A stretch of 64,000 bases of DNA from contig RAYE01000010.1 in the NCBI GenBank assembly GCA_003612285.1, forward strand, positions 45,565 to 109,564, given 5' to 3'. Made by a program: the position numbers and the translations under genes. The notes below the pieces were generated by a model, which did no database searches, was not told the DNA's origin, and saw only the letters and a program-made list of their open reading frames with translations. Shown here piece after piece: positions 42,349 to 51,349 of this stretch (the stretch's first letter is position 1; each line of letters opens with the position of its first letter). This DNA is from a bacterium D16-51. Lineage in GTDB: Bacteria > Bacillota > Clostridia > Lachnospirales > Lachnospiraceae.

Positions 42349-43389
42349 CTATTTCTTTTTCCCACTCATCTCAACTTTTTTCAAAATACTGGCAGCATTA
42401 TCATCTGTAACCTTAAAATACGGCAGATAAATATACTTATCTTTCCTTGCTTTTCCATTCTTTGAGACAATATCCACGGCCAGCTCTGCCATTGCCGCTG
42501 CCTGGTTCTCCTTATCATTATAAACTGTCCCTGCCAACCTTTTATCCAACACAGCCTCTAACCCAACATCTGTTCCGTCAATTCCAAAAAACACAGGGAT
42601 ATCCGTCTCCGTATAGTTTAATTTCTGGTAAGCATCCACAGCGCCAAGCGCCATATCGTCATTATTCGCCAGCACAAGTTCGATTTTATTCTGATACTGG
42701 CTTATCATCTGCATCATCCGGCTCTGCGCCTGCGCACGGTTCCAATTTGCAATTCTGTAACTTAGCTTTTCAAGCTCAATTCCATTGCTTTTCAATGTAT
42801 CCACTGCATTTTCAGTACGGATAATCGCATCCTGATGACCCGGCTCACCCTCCAGAACAACAAACTGGATTTTCCCATCCCTATTACGGTCAATCCGGGG
42901 GTTCTCAAGTATTGCATCCACTGCCAGCTCCCCCTGCAGCATCCCTGACTGTTCTGCATCCGCACCAACATAATATAATTTCTCCCATTGCAGCATATCT
43001 TCTGCCACAGGCTCCCTGTTAAAAAAAATAATCGGCACATCATGTTCCCTGGCAAGGTCTATAATTTCCGATGGATCTGTCCGGTCCACCAGATTGACAC
43101 AAAGCACATTGCAGCCTGCATCAATTAACTCTTTTACCTGATCATCCTGAATCCGCTGTGAACTGGACGCCCCCCGGATTGTCATCGTAATATCCAGCTT
43201 ATCAGATTTCATCTTTTCAAGCTGATTCCCAAAACTGCTGATCAATTGGTTCAGAAACGTATCCCCCTGATTATAATAAGTCACCCCTATATGAATCTTT
43301 TCTGCGGAAGGCTGATGCTGTTTCCCGCATGCACATAAAAACAACACCCCAAAAAGAATCACTGCCACTTTTTTTCTTTTTGACCTCAT
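42349..43389 (-). CDS. MglB-like sugar-binding lipoprotein (galactose/glucose type)
   Basis: 346 residues with a lipobox LCAC (Cys21). After it IHIGVTYYNQGDTFLNQLIS starts a type I periplasmic-binding fold like MglB/YtfQ; conserved sugar-contact regions RTDPSEIIDLA, IIFFNREPVA and ANNDDMALGAVDAYQ are present. It should bind galactose or glucose outside the membrane. It is the last gene of the leftward galactose cluster, 63 bases after another binding protein, and the transporter proteins MglAC are encoded upstream. It may serve as sensor subunit rather than importer subunit (inference). Confidence 0.85.
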   Translation of the reverse strand: MRSKRKKVAVILFGVLFLCACGKQHQPSAEKIHIGVTYYNQGDTFLNQLISSFGNQLEKMKSDKLDITMTIRGASSSQRIQDDQVKELIDAGCNVLCVNLVDRTDPSEIIDLAREHDVPIIFFNREPVAEDMLQWEKLYYVGADAEQSGMLQGELAVDAILENPRIDRNRDGKIQFVVLEGEPGHQDAIIRTENAVDTLKSNGIELEKLSYRIANWNRAQAQSRMMQMISQYQNKIELVLANNDDMALGAVDAYQKLNYTETDIPVFFGIDGTDVGLEAVLDKRLAGTVYNDKENQAAAMAELAVDIVSKNGKARKDKYIYLPYFKVTDDNAASILKKVEMSGKKK

Positions 43390-43452
43390 AACAATCCCCT
43401 CCTTTTCAACATCTTATCTTTTCACAAATACGTTTTACACCGTCTGCCTTCC

Positions 43453-44427
43453 TTACTGGCTCATTGCAAAAAGGATTTCCTGGTTTTTCTCAGAAAATAA
43501 CTCTTCTTTACGGAGTACTGTAAAAGATAATGTGGTATCCTTCATTTTATGGAAATACCCCTGCAGGCTTTTTGCCACTTCTGTCAGGCTTTGGTATCCT
43601 GCATTAAACTCATCAGGGACAATCAGGCATTCTACAATTCCTGTGTCCAAATAATACACCGCCTCTGTAGAAGTCCCAATTCCATACAGCACCGCCCCGT
43701 GAAGGTCTTTTGCAGCAGAATATTCGCCTGCCGCTGTCAGGCTGGCGTCATCCAGCGCAACTACAATATCTACCCTGGGCTGGTTTTTCAATGCATTTTT
43801 TTCAGATTCCCCAAATTCCCCAAATACTGACCAGGCAATGTTAACGCCTGAGTTCTCCAAAACCTCTTGAAACCCTTTCCTGCGGTTAACAGCAGATTCT
43901 GAATTTCCATCTGCTGTAACAATTCCTATTGTCTTACCCTTCAGGTTTCCGTTATAGTCCGATGACAATTCTTCAGCCACAGCCTGCCCCATAACATAAT
44001 TATCTGTCTCTGTAATAGGAAACTTTGAACTGTCCCTGTCATTTGACACAGTATTCCCTACAAGCATTATTGGAACTTTTTTTTCAAGTTTTTTCAGCTT
44101 CCCTTCCATATCAGTTCCCGGAACCGGCTGCACAATGACTGCATCCGCACCATGATTCATTTCATACTTTACTGCCTCAATCTCTTCCTCTGCCGTCATC
44201 CCATCCCCGGTACTAACAACAAATACCTCAACGCCCTGGTCTTCCGCCGCCATCTTTAGCCCATACCGAAACGCTGACCATCGGCTGTTATCTGAATCCT
44301 GCACAATAACAGAAACCTTGCGCCGTGCTTCCCCCCTCTGCTCTTTCAGCATAATAACTGCCAGCACAATAACCATCATTGCTAATATTACCTCTATTAT
44401 AATAAACCTTTTCCTGCTATTATTCAT
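43453..44427 (-). CDS. membrane-anchored substrate-binding protein
   Basis: 324 residues. Instead of a cleavable lipoprotein signal the N-terminus has an uncleaved anchor (IIIEVILAMMVIVLAVIML, residues ~9-27) followed by VSVIVQDSDNSRWSAFRYGL, the beginning of a type I sugar-binding fold; typical later segments are VDIVVALDDASLTAAGEYSA and YQSLTEVAKSLQ. It resembles the extracytoplasmic sensor proteins that act with YesM-type histidine kinases. Its gene starts 18 bases after the histidine kinase gene ends, in support of a three-component signalling system. Confidence 0.8.
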   Translation of the reverse strand: MNNSRKRFIIIEVILAMMVIVLAVIMLKEQRGEARRKVSVIVQDSDNSRWSAFRYGLKMAAEDQGVEVFVVSTGDGMTAEEEIEAVKYEMNHGADAVIVQPVPGTDMEGKLKKLEKKVPIMLVGNTVSNDRDSSKFPITETDNYVMGQAVAEELSSDYNGNLKGKTIGIVTADGNSESAVNRRKGFQEVLENSGVNIAWSVFGEFGESEKNALKNQPRVDIVVALDDASLTAAGEYSAAKDLHGAVLYGIGTSTEAVYYLDTGIVECLIVPDEFNAGYQSLTEVAKSLQGYFHKMKDTTLSFTVLRKEELFSEKNQEILFAMSQ

Positions 44428-44445
44428 TTCTGTACTCCAACTTTT

Positions 44446-46272
44446 TTATTCTTCTCTCCCAAATATATGGCCTTTTTCAAGAACTTTCCTGTTGTCTTCT
44501 GTATATACTACTGCCGGGATACAAATAGATACTGTTGTCCCTTCATCCAGCTCACTTTCTATCGTCAGCCCATATTTTTTCCCAAAAAGAATCTGTATCC
44601 GGTTATTCACATTCACAAGCCCAACGCCAGAACCATGCTTATGGACTCTGTCACTATCTGTTAAAAGAAAACCTATTTCATCTTCTGGTATGCCAATCCC
44701 ATTATCTGTTACAGACAAAATAATATTCCCATTCTTCTTTTTGCCCGCCACTATAATTTCACCACAGTCGTCCATACTGTCCACACCATAATTAATCGCA
44801 TTCTCTAAAATCGGCTGTAAAACCAGTTTTACACAGCAATAGGAGTACACCTCTGCATCCACGTCAAAAGTGATAGAAAAACAATTTTTATACCGGATTT
44901 TCTGTATATTCATATAGCTCTTTGCATGCTGCAGCTCATCCTGCACGCTAATCACTGTCCGGCCCTTCGAGAGGCTAATCCGGAACAGCTTCGCTAACTC
45001 CGAAATCATAAAAACCGCATCGTCATTCCGTCCCCCTTCCACCATCCAGGTAATGGAATCCAAGGCATTATATAAAAAATGGGGGTTAATCTGGCTCTGC
45101 AGGGCGTCCAGTTCACTTTTCCTCCGTTCATTCTGCTCCAACACGATTTTCTGCATCAAAATATCAATCTGTTCATAGGAACGCTGGATGGAATGCCCAA
45201 GATGCCTGATTTCCTGCGAACCGCCAATATAAATTTCGGGCTTCTCCCCTGCCTCATATTCCATAACGGAATCGTTCAGTTTTAAAATCGGGCTGGAAAT
45301 CCTTTCTGAAACTACACGGTGGATTACAGCCAGCATCATTGCCATCAAAAGAATCAGCATTACAATAAAATAGCGGATATTAAGCATCCCATGCGTAAAT
45401 GCAGAATCCGGGATGACCCCCACCAGTTTCCATCCGGTATAACTGATATTCCTGACAATAAGCTTCCTGTGTTCCCCCTCAAACGTTTCATCATAGACGC
45501 CATCCTTGTATCCGGCGGCCACTTTGCTGCTTTCATTTGCTATCCCGTTGCTAATCTGTAACTGCCTCATATGATAAATAATCTGCCCATTGCCGTCGCA
45601 CAGATAATAATACTGCTCATTATTAGCAGCATTAATTTGCTGCATCATCCTTGAAATACTGGAATAATCCATGTCAACCAGCAACACTCCATACAGAGGG
45701 TTCCCATTTTCCGTAAGCTCCACAACCCGGCTCAGGGAAATCACCCAGTAGTACCGCCTCGTAGCATCATCAAACAAATTCTGGATATGCGGCGTTGAAA
45801 AATGCATATTTTCCACCTCTTCCACCGCCTGCCCATACCAATCCTGGCGGGTAACATTAATATCTTCTTTCTGGAGCACAATTGGTTCTGCCGCCATCAG
45901 GCTTCCATAATTATTATATATGGCGATACTGCGCAAATCATTTCTATTTGCCTCATAAATGAGGTTCATCCCCTGCTGGATATCATTATCCTGCCCAGAA
46001 AAGTCATTTTCTTTAATTACATTATAATATACAGCATCAGATACCTGCCTCATGCTGACTAGGTAATCCTCTAAATTCTCTCCCGTCTGCTCCATAAGCT
46101 TTTTTGTATTCTGTATAATTTCGTGCTGGGACAATGAAGAAAACTTCATATACATTACAATCCCCAGAACAAGCATTATAGACACAGAAATTACAGAAAA
46201 TGCAAACATAATTGTCGACTGCATTCCCCTCGGCTTTAACTTTTTCGTAGATTCCAGACATTTAGTTTCCAC
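44446..46272 (-). CDS. YesM-like sensor histidine kinase
   Basis: About 608 residues. Start assigned to GTG 46272, ten bases after GGGAG and overlapping the response regulator gene; an ATG 16 codons further in (46224) is the alternative. One membrane helix near the N-terminus, a large extracellular sensor region (~residues 45-290), a second helix, a HAMP-like linker (ISSPILKLNDSVMEYEAGEK) and the His-kinase core with LQSQINPHFLYNALDSITW (phospho-acceptor His), DNGIGIP and GVGLVNVNNRI. It belongs to the YesM group that answers to sugars together with binding proteins. Confidence 0.88.
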   Translation of the reverse strand: METKCLESTKKLKPRGMQSTIMFAFSVISVSIMLVLGIVMYMKFSSLSQHEIIQNTKKLMEQTGENLEDYLVSMRQVSDAVYYNVIKENDFSGQDNDIQQGMNLIYEANRNDLRSIAIYNNYGSLMAAEPIVLQKEDINVTRQDWYGQAVEEVENMHFSTPHIQNLFDDATRRYYWVISLSRVVELTENGNPLYGVLLVDMDYSSISRMMQQINAANNEQYYYLCDGNGQIIYHMRQLQISNGIANESSKVAAGYKDGVYDETFEGEHRKLIVRNISYTGWKLVGVIPDSAFTHGMLNIRYFIVMLILLMAMMLAVIHRVVSERISSPILKLNDSVMEYEAGEKPEIYIGGSQEIRHLGHSIQRSYEQIDILMQKIVLEQNERRKSELDALQSQINPHFLYNALDSITWMVEGGRNDDAVFMISELAKLFRISLSKGRTVISVQDELQHAKSYMNIQKIRYKNCFSITFDVDAEVYSYCCVKLVLQPILENAINYGVDSMDDCGEIIVAGKKKNGNIILSVTDNGIGIPEDEIGFLLTDSDRVHKHGSGVGLVNVNNRIQILFGKKYGLTIESELDEGTTVSICIPAVVYTEDNRKVLEKGHIFGREE

Positions 46273-47875
46273 TCTCTGTATGCTCCCTTCTATACTTTGA
46301 AGGAGACACGCCAAACCGTCTTTTAAATACATAACTAAAGTAATTCGGATCAGCATAGCCTACATTTTTTGCTATAATATAACTCTTCTCATTCGTCTCA
46401 ATTAATTGGGCAGAAGCCTGATCCATACGGTAATCTGTCAAATAACTGATAAAAGAGTTCCCTGTTTCCTTCTTAAAAACACTGGAAAAATAAGAATTTG
46501 ACACCCCAAGGGCTTCACAGATGCTATCCAGGGAAAGCTCTTCATCTGCATAATTATTCTGCACATATTCTTCTGCCATAGATACGAATGACTTTGTTGA
46601 ACGGCTCCGTGCATGGATTAACTTTTCCCTGAAAGAAAGGCTGCACCCAACCAGCCATTTCCGCAGTGCATCCGGCTCCAAATCTAAAAGCCCGGTATAA
46701 AGCTTCCTGATATCCCCTCCTGAAAAATCCTCTGCCTCAATATCGTTATTTACCACAAACCGATATAATATGCTCACCAGCTCCATCATATCAACATGAT
46801 GCTGCTGCAATAGTTTCCCTGGGAAACAGGTATGGTTCAGGTAACGGTCTGCCGCTTCAACCACATCATTTTCAGAGCCAAGGCGAATTGCTTTAAACAA
46901 TTCCGGTAAGTCACCATCATTTGCCGGGCCAGGCTTCCCTGCCTTTTTGGGAACAGCTTCTTTCATATTAATCGCCCTGGAAGCCCCATAGATTGCCCGG
47001 TAGGACACTGCCTCCCTCGCACTTTTATAAGACTGCGACAATGCAAGGATATCACTGCAAACCTGTCCAATCCCTATGGTAACTACCGCGCCTATGATGC
47101 TATGGGCATATTTGCAAAAACGGTCGCACTCATCCGTCAATTCTGAAACTTCATTTTCTGCTTTAAGCTGTGTAAGCAAAATAGTATTCCCAAGATAAGA
47201 AAAACATTTTGCCTGCCACCTTTCTGCCAGGCGTTCCATTGCCTGTTTATGGACAGATGTAGATAAAAGAAGGGGATTCATATTTTCCGGTATCTGGCTG
47301 GACGATGTATGGATGACAAGGCAGCAAAAAAATGGACCGGGAAAAGACAGCCTGTAATCCGATAAATAATGCGGGATTTCCTCCTCATGGATTCTCCCCT
47401 CTATCAGCGATGAATAAAAATTTGCCTGTAAAAGCGGCAAAGATTCCATATAATATTTCTGGAGGATTTCTACACTGCGCTTTTCATTAATCTCCTGGTC
47501 TAACTTTATTTTAAGCCGTGTATATACATTCGTTAATTCAGCCGAGTTCACAGGTTTTAATATATATTCCTCTGCCTCCAGATGAATTGCCCCTTTTGCA
47601 TACTCAAATTCATCAAAACCAGTAAAAAACAAAATCTTAATTGCAGGATATTCAGTTCTAATGCGGTTAGCCAGTTCCATCCCATCCATAAACGGCATTT
47701 TGATATCTGTCATAACAACATCCGGCTGAAACTCCTCCACCATCTCAAGCGCCCTGATTCCATTATTCGCATACCCAACAACCGAAAAACCAATTCCCTC
47801 CCAATTGATTTTTTTCATAATTACCTGTATCACTTCTTCTTCATCATCCACTAAAAGCACTTTATATTTATCCAT
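46262..47875 (-). CDS. YesN-like response regulator with AraC DNA-binding domain
   Basis: 537 residues. The receiver domain (1-~120) starts KVLLVDDEEEVIQVI and has the phosphorylated Asp57 in VVMTDIKMPFMDG; the last ~100 residues are two AraC helix-turn-helices (ICEALGVSNSYFSSVFKKET; KNVGYADPNYFSYVFKRRFG). The middle ~300 residues carry the regulatory region typical of YesN proteins. It should control the neighbouring galactose import genes. The kinase gene begins within its last codons, so translation is coupled. Confidence 0.92.
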   Translation of the reverse strand: MDKYKVLLVDDEEEVIQVIMKKINWEGIGFSVVGYANNGIRALEMVEEFQPDVVMTDIKMPFMDGMELANRIRTEYPAIKILFFTGFDEFEYAKGAIHLEAEEYILKPVNSAELTNVYTRLKIKLDQEINEKRSVEILQKYYMESLPLLQANFYSSLIEGRIHEEEIPHYLSDYRLSFPGPFFCCLVIHTSSSQIPENMNPLLLSTSVHKQAMERLAERWQAKCFSYLGNTILLTQLKAENEVSELTDECDRFCKYAHSIIGAVVTIGIGQVCSDILALSQSYKSAREAVSYRAIYGASRAINMKEAVPKKAGKPGPANDGDLPELFKAIRLGSENDVVEAADRYLNHTCFPGKLLQQHHVDMMELVSILYRFVVNNDIEAEDFSGGDIRKLYTGLLDLEPDALRKWLVGCSLSFREKLIHARSRSTKSFVSMAEEYVQNNYADEELSLDSICEALGVSNSYFSSVFKKETGNSFISYLTDYRMDQASAQLIETNEKSYIIAKNVGYADPNYFSYVFKRRFGVSPSKYRREHTESGN

Positions 47876-47980
47876 ACTTTTTCTCCATATCCCTGCTCTA
47901 GAGCATGTTTGAAGTTACCATCCACGTAACATACTAACACGCCGCAATAAATATTTCTACCTCAAAAGCAAACTTAAATA

Positions 47981-48012
47981 CAAAAGAGCCGGAACAAACC
48001 CCGGCCCTTTTG
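47981..48012 (-). terminator. terminator after mglC
   Basis: On the minus strand CAAAAGGGCCGG pairs with CCGGCTCTTTTG over an eight-base loop, followed by TATTT. It separates mglC from the regulator gene. Confidence 0.85.
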
Positions 48013-48028
48013 AGAAGTGTCTATCAAA

Positions 48029-49684
48029 CTATTTTTTCTGTACATACTTCAAGCAGTCAAGTGTTACTGCCACAAGAATTATAATACCTGAGAATACAAA
48101 CTGCAGGTTTGTATCAATCCCCAAAATTGTCAGGGAATAGGTAAGTGCAGTAAATATAAATACACCAACTACCACACCGGAAATTTTACCAATACCACCG
48201 GTAAAGGATACACCGCCTACTACGCAGGCAGCAATTGCATCCATCTCCCAGCCCTGCCCATAAGCAGCCGAACCGGAGCCAACCATTCTAGCACATTCAA
48301 GCCATGAACCAAACCCATATAAAATACCAGCCATGATAAATGCGCCAACTGTTACGCGGAATACAGAAATACCGGAAACAGCTGCTGCTTCTGGATTTCC
48401 ACCAACAGCATACAGGTTTTTGCCAAACGTTGTTTTATTCCAGATAAACCATACAATAATAATTGCTGCTAATGCCCATAAGATAATTGTTGGGAATCCA
48501 TTTACCTTTGGAATAATCATATTTGGAATCACCGGCTCTATCGCGCCAAATGAAACACCTTTCGTCGCATAAGTAACAAGACCAAAAATCACAAGCATGT
48601 TAGCCATTGTAGAAATAAATGGATGCATCTTAAACTTTGCTGTGAAGAATCCTGCAATCGTCGTAAAGAATGTACATAAAACAATACATGCTACCAATGC
48701 CAAAACTATTCTTCCAAAAACCGGCATCTTAGTAAAATCAAAAATATGTCCAAATACAGAACCTGTATTAATTCCCTGATGCATAATAATGGTTGCCGTC
48801 GTCATTCCCATACCAACCATACGGCCAATCGAAAGGTCAGTACCAGTAAGGAGAATCAGGCCTGCTACGCCTAACGCAAGGAACATTCTCGGAGAAGCCT
48901 GCTGAAGGACGTTTAATACATTATTATAAGTAAGCAGCGGCGCATTTTTTACAATCGGCGTTATGATACACAGCATAACAAATATCAATATAATGGCAAT
49001 ATATAAACCATTCTGCAGTAAAAATGTCCTGCGGTTAAACGAATATTTATAGTTTTCCCATTTCTGCGCCTGAGATTCCATAAAAGTGAATTTTGACATA
49101 CGGAGCAAGTCAAGCAGATGGTACTTATACGTATATGCATCGTGCTTCCTGTCTTTCACTTCCTGGAGTTCCTGGTCACGTTTCATTTTTGCATCAAACA
49201 AACGGTTTTTATGGACGTAGTTTTCATCCTTTATTTCCTGATGGTCAGAAAGCTTCGCAACTGTTGCAGAATGTTCCTGCTTCAGTTCAGCTACCCTTCT
49301 ATTGTACCTCTCTTTTACAGCCTCTTTTTCCCGCTCACAGCTTGCCTTGACAGGCTGATAATACTCCTGGTCAAAATGGGCTTTCAAATAATTTTCAGCA
49401 TCGGAAATCAGCTTTGCTATCTCATCCTTATGTTGTGCTTCAACTTCTTTTGCCTTTTCCAGTTTTCTCCTGCATTCTGCAATAGCAGCTTCACTTTCAC
49501 TTTTTGTAAGGACACGGTCTCTTTTAATTCCGTCAATATCATTCTGCAGGGTAAGCACCCTGTCTGTCCCTTCTGCCCTGAGACTGTCTATCTTTTTTTG
49601 GATTTTCCCAACATAATCCTCAATTGGCCGACGAAGCTGCTTCTCTTTTTCAGCCGTGAGAATTTTACTATTTTCATTTGCCAT
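48029..49684 (-). CDS. mglC: galactose/methyl-galactoside ABC permease MglC with coiled-coil N-terminus
   Basis: 551 residues, against about 336 for E. coli MglC. The last ~340 residues (from GLYIAIILIFVMLCIITPIV) are the BPD_transp_2 permease with the DLSIGRMVGMG and CVVGGVSFTGGIGKISG segments. The first ~215 residues are a highly charged, Lys/Glu-rich coiled coil (e.g. EAAIAECRRKLEKAKEVEAQ) that must lie in the cytoplasm. The homologous extension is familiar from Lachnospiraceae; its role is not known. It forms the mglA-mglC pair (18 bases apart) of a beta-galactose/glucose importer. Confidence 0.88.
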   Translation of the reverse strand: MANENSKILTAEKEKQLRRPIEDYVGKIQKKIDSLRAEGTDRVLTLQNDIDGIKRDRVLTKSESEAAIAECRRKLEKAKEVEAQHKDEIAKLISDAENYLKAHFDQEYYQPVKASCEREKEAVKERYNRRVAELKQEHSATVAKLSDHQEIKDENYVHKNRLFDAKMKRDQELQEVKDRKHDAYTYKYHLLDLLRMSKFTFMESQAQKWENYKYSFNRRTFLLQNGLYIAIILIFVMLCIITPIVKNAPLLTYNNVLNVLQQASPRMFLALGVAGLILLTGTDLSIGRMVGMGMTTATIIMHQGINTGSVFGHIFDFTKMPVFGRIVLALVACIVLCTFFTTIAGFFTAKFKMHPFISTMANMLVIFGLVTYATKGVSFGAIEPVIPNMIIPKVNGFPTIILWALAAIIIVWFIWNKTTFGKNLYAVGGNPEAAAVSGISVFRVTVGAFIMAGILYGFGSWLECARMVGSGSAAYGQGWEMDAIAACVVGGVSFTGGIGKISGVVVGVFIFTALTYSLTILGIDTNLQFVFSGIIILVAVTLDCLKYVQKK

Positions 49685-49702
49685 ATCTATTCATCTCCCC
49701 CG

Positions 49703-51211
49703 TTATAGGTATTTTGCACTAAGCCTTAACAACTCCTCCTGGTCTGTCTCTTTTGTATTAACAATTCCAGAAAGGTGTCCATTTGACATTACACCAATCC
49801 TGTTTGTAATTCCCAGGATTTCCGGCATCTCTGAGGAAACAACAATAATCGTTTTCCCACGTTTTGCCATATTGATAATTAACTCATAAATTTCATACTT
49901 AGCACCAACATCAATTCCTCTGGTTGGTTCATCCATCATAAATACCTGCGGACTGCGCTCCAGCCATTTCCCCATAATAACCTTCTGCTGATTGCCTCCA
50001 GACAGACTTGAAATCATATCGTCCGGACCTAAACACTTTGTGTGCATAATCTTGATTTCTTTTGCAGTCGCCTTTACCATTTTTGAATCAGAAAGCGCCA
50101 AACCAGACTTATATTGATTCAAATTTGCAATCGTTGTATTAAAAGTCAGATCCCCTTTCAAAAAAAGCCCATTTGCTTTCCGCTCTTCTGTAATCATGGC
50201 AAAACCATGATCCATAGCATCTTTTGCATTTGTAAAATTCATAAGACGTTTATTAAAGTATACACGCCCTGCCGCCCTTGTCCTGACGCCAAAAATTGTC
50301 TCCAGCAGTTCTGTACGCCCTGCGCCTACCAGGCCATACAGGCCAAAAATCTCCCCTTCCTTCACATCAAAAGTAATGTCCTGCAAGTATGGTTCAAATT
50401 TTGTAGACAAATGCTGAATAGATAAAATAACATCTTTTGGCGTATTATCCACCGGCGGAAAACGGTTTTCAAGAGAACGCCCAACCATAGCCGCAATCAG
50501 CTCGTTCATATTGGTGTCCTTACTGCTTTTTGTCATAACCAGGTTTCCGTCACGGAGAACAGATATTTCATCACAAATTTCAAATATTTCATCCATTTTA
50601 TGGGAAATATAAATCAGTGCAATCCCCTGTTCTTTTAACATCCGCATCATCTCAAAGAGCTTATCTACCTCCTGCACTGTTAAGGAAGACGTCGGCTCAT
50701 CCAGCACAATAACCTTAGAATGATAAGAAATCGCTTTGGCAATTTCGCACATCTGCCTCTGTGATACAGACATATTCCTCATAGGCTGGGTAAGGTTTAC
50801 CGTCATACCCAGTTTCCTGAACAGCTCGGAAGCTTCCTTTTTCATCCTGCCCTCATCCACCACCCCCACGGAATTAACAGGATAGCGCCCCAGAAACAAA
50901 TTATCAATCACATTCCTTTCCAGGCACTGGTTTAATTCCTGATGAACCATTGCAATGCCGTTTTCAAGGGCATCTTTAGGACCAGAAAAACTTACTTCCC
51001 TGCCATCCAGCAAAATCTTACCTTCATCTTTTTGATACGTTCCAAAAAGGCACTTCATCATTGTTGACTTTCCCGCGCCATTTTCACCCATAAGCCCCAT
51101 AACCGTACCAGCCTTCACATCCAGATTGATGTGGTCCAGAACCCTGTTCCTGCCAAAGGACTTGCTCATGCCCCGTATCGATAAGATGGTATCATTTTTC
51201 TTATCTGCCAT
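49703..51211 (-). CDS. mglA: galactose/methyl-galactoside ABC transporter ATP-binding protein MglA
   Basis: 502 residues from ATG 51211 (GGGGTGAAAACT). It contains two fused ABC modules, as in MglA/RbsA: module 1 with Walker A GENGAGKSTMM and MSVSQRQMCEIAKAISY, module 2 with the degenerate Walker A GLVGAGRTELL and LSGGNQQKVIMGKWL. It powers uptake through MglC, receiving galactose from MglB encoded directly upstream. An intergenic hairpin at 51291-51314 lies between the mglB and mglA genes. Confidence 0.95.
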   Translation of the reverse strand: MADKKNDTILSIRGMSKSFGRNRVLDHINLDVKAGTVMGLMGENGAGKSTMMKCLFGTYQKDEGKILLDGREVSFSGPKDALENGIAMVHQELNQCLERNVIDNLFLGRYPVNSVGVVDEGRMKKEASELFRKLGMTVNLTQPMRNMSVSQRQMCEIAKAISYHSKVIVLDEPTSSLTVQEVDKLFEMMRMLKEQGIALIYISHKMDEIFEICDEISVLRDGNLVMTKSSKDTNMNELIAAMVGRSLENRFPPVDNTPKDVILSIQHLSTKFEPYLQDITFDVKEGEIFGLYGLVGAGRTELLETIFGVRTRAAGRVYFNKRLMNFTNAKDAMDHGFAMITEERKANGLFLKGDLTFNTTIANLNQYKSGLALSDSKMVKATAKEIKIMHTKCLGPDDMISSLSGGNQQKVIMGKWLERSPQVFMMDEPTRGIDVGAKYEIYELIINMAKRGKTIIVVSSEMPEILGITNRIGVMSNGHLSGIVNTKETDQEELLRLSAKYL

Positions 51212-51290
51212 AGTTTTCACCCCGTATCCAGGAACTGCCAGAAAACAACCCAAAACGCACCGGGTTATTATCTGCCGTCCCTAATAATGA

Positions 51291-51314
51291 TTAGGGAGAA
51301 TTTCTTCTCCCTAA
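51291..51314 (-). terminator. mglB-mglA intergenic hairpin
   Basis: TTAGGGAGAA pairs with TTCTCCCTAA (10 bp, loop of four). A second partial copy of the stem (CCCTAATAATGATTAGGG) overlaps it. With no long T-run it is better seen as an mRNA-stabilising or attenuating hairpin that lets mglB outnumber mglA and mglC. Confidence 0.6.
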
Positions 51315-51349
51315 TACTTTGCCTGCCTAATTATTACTGCACCTATAAA

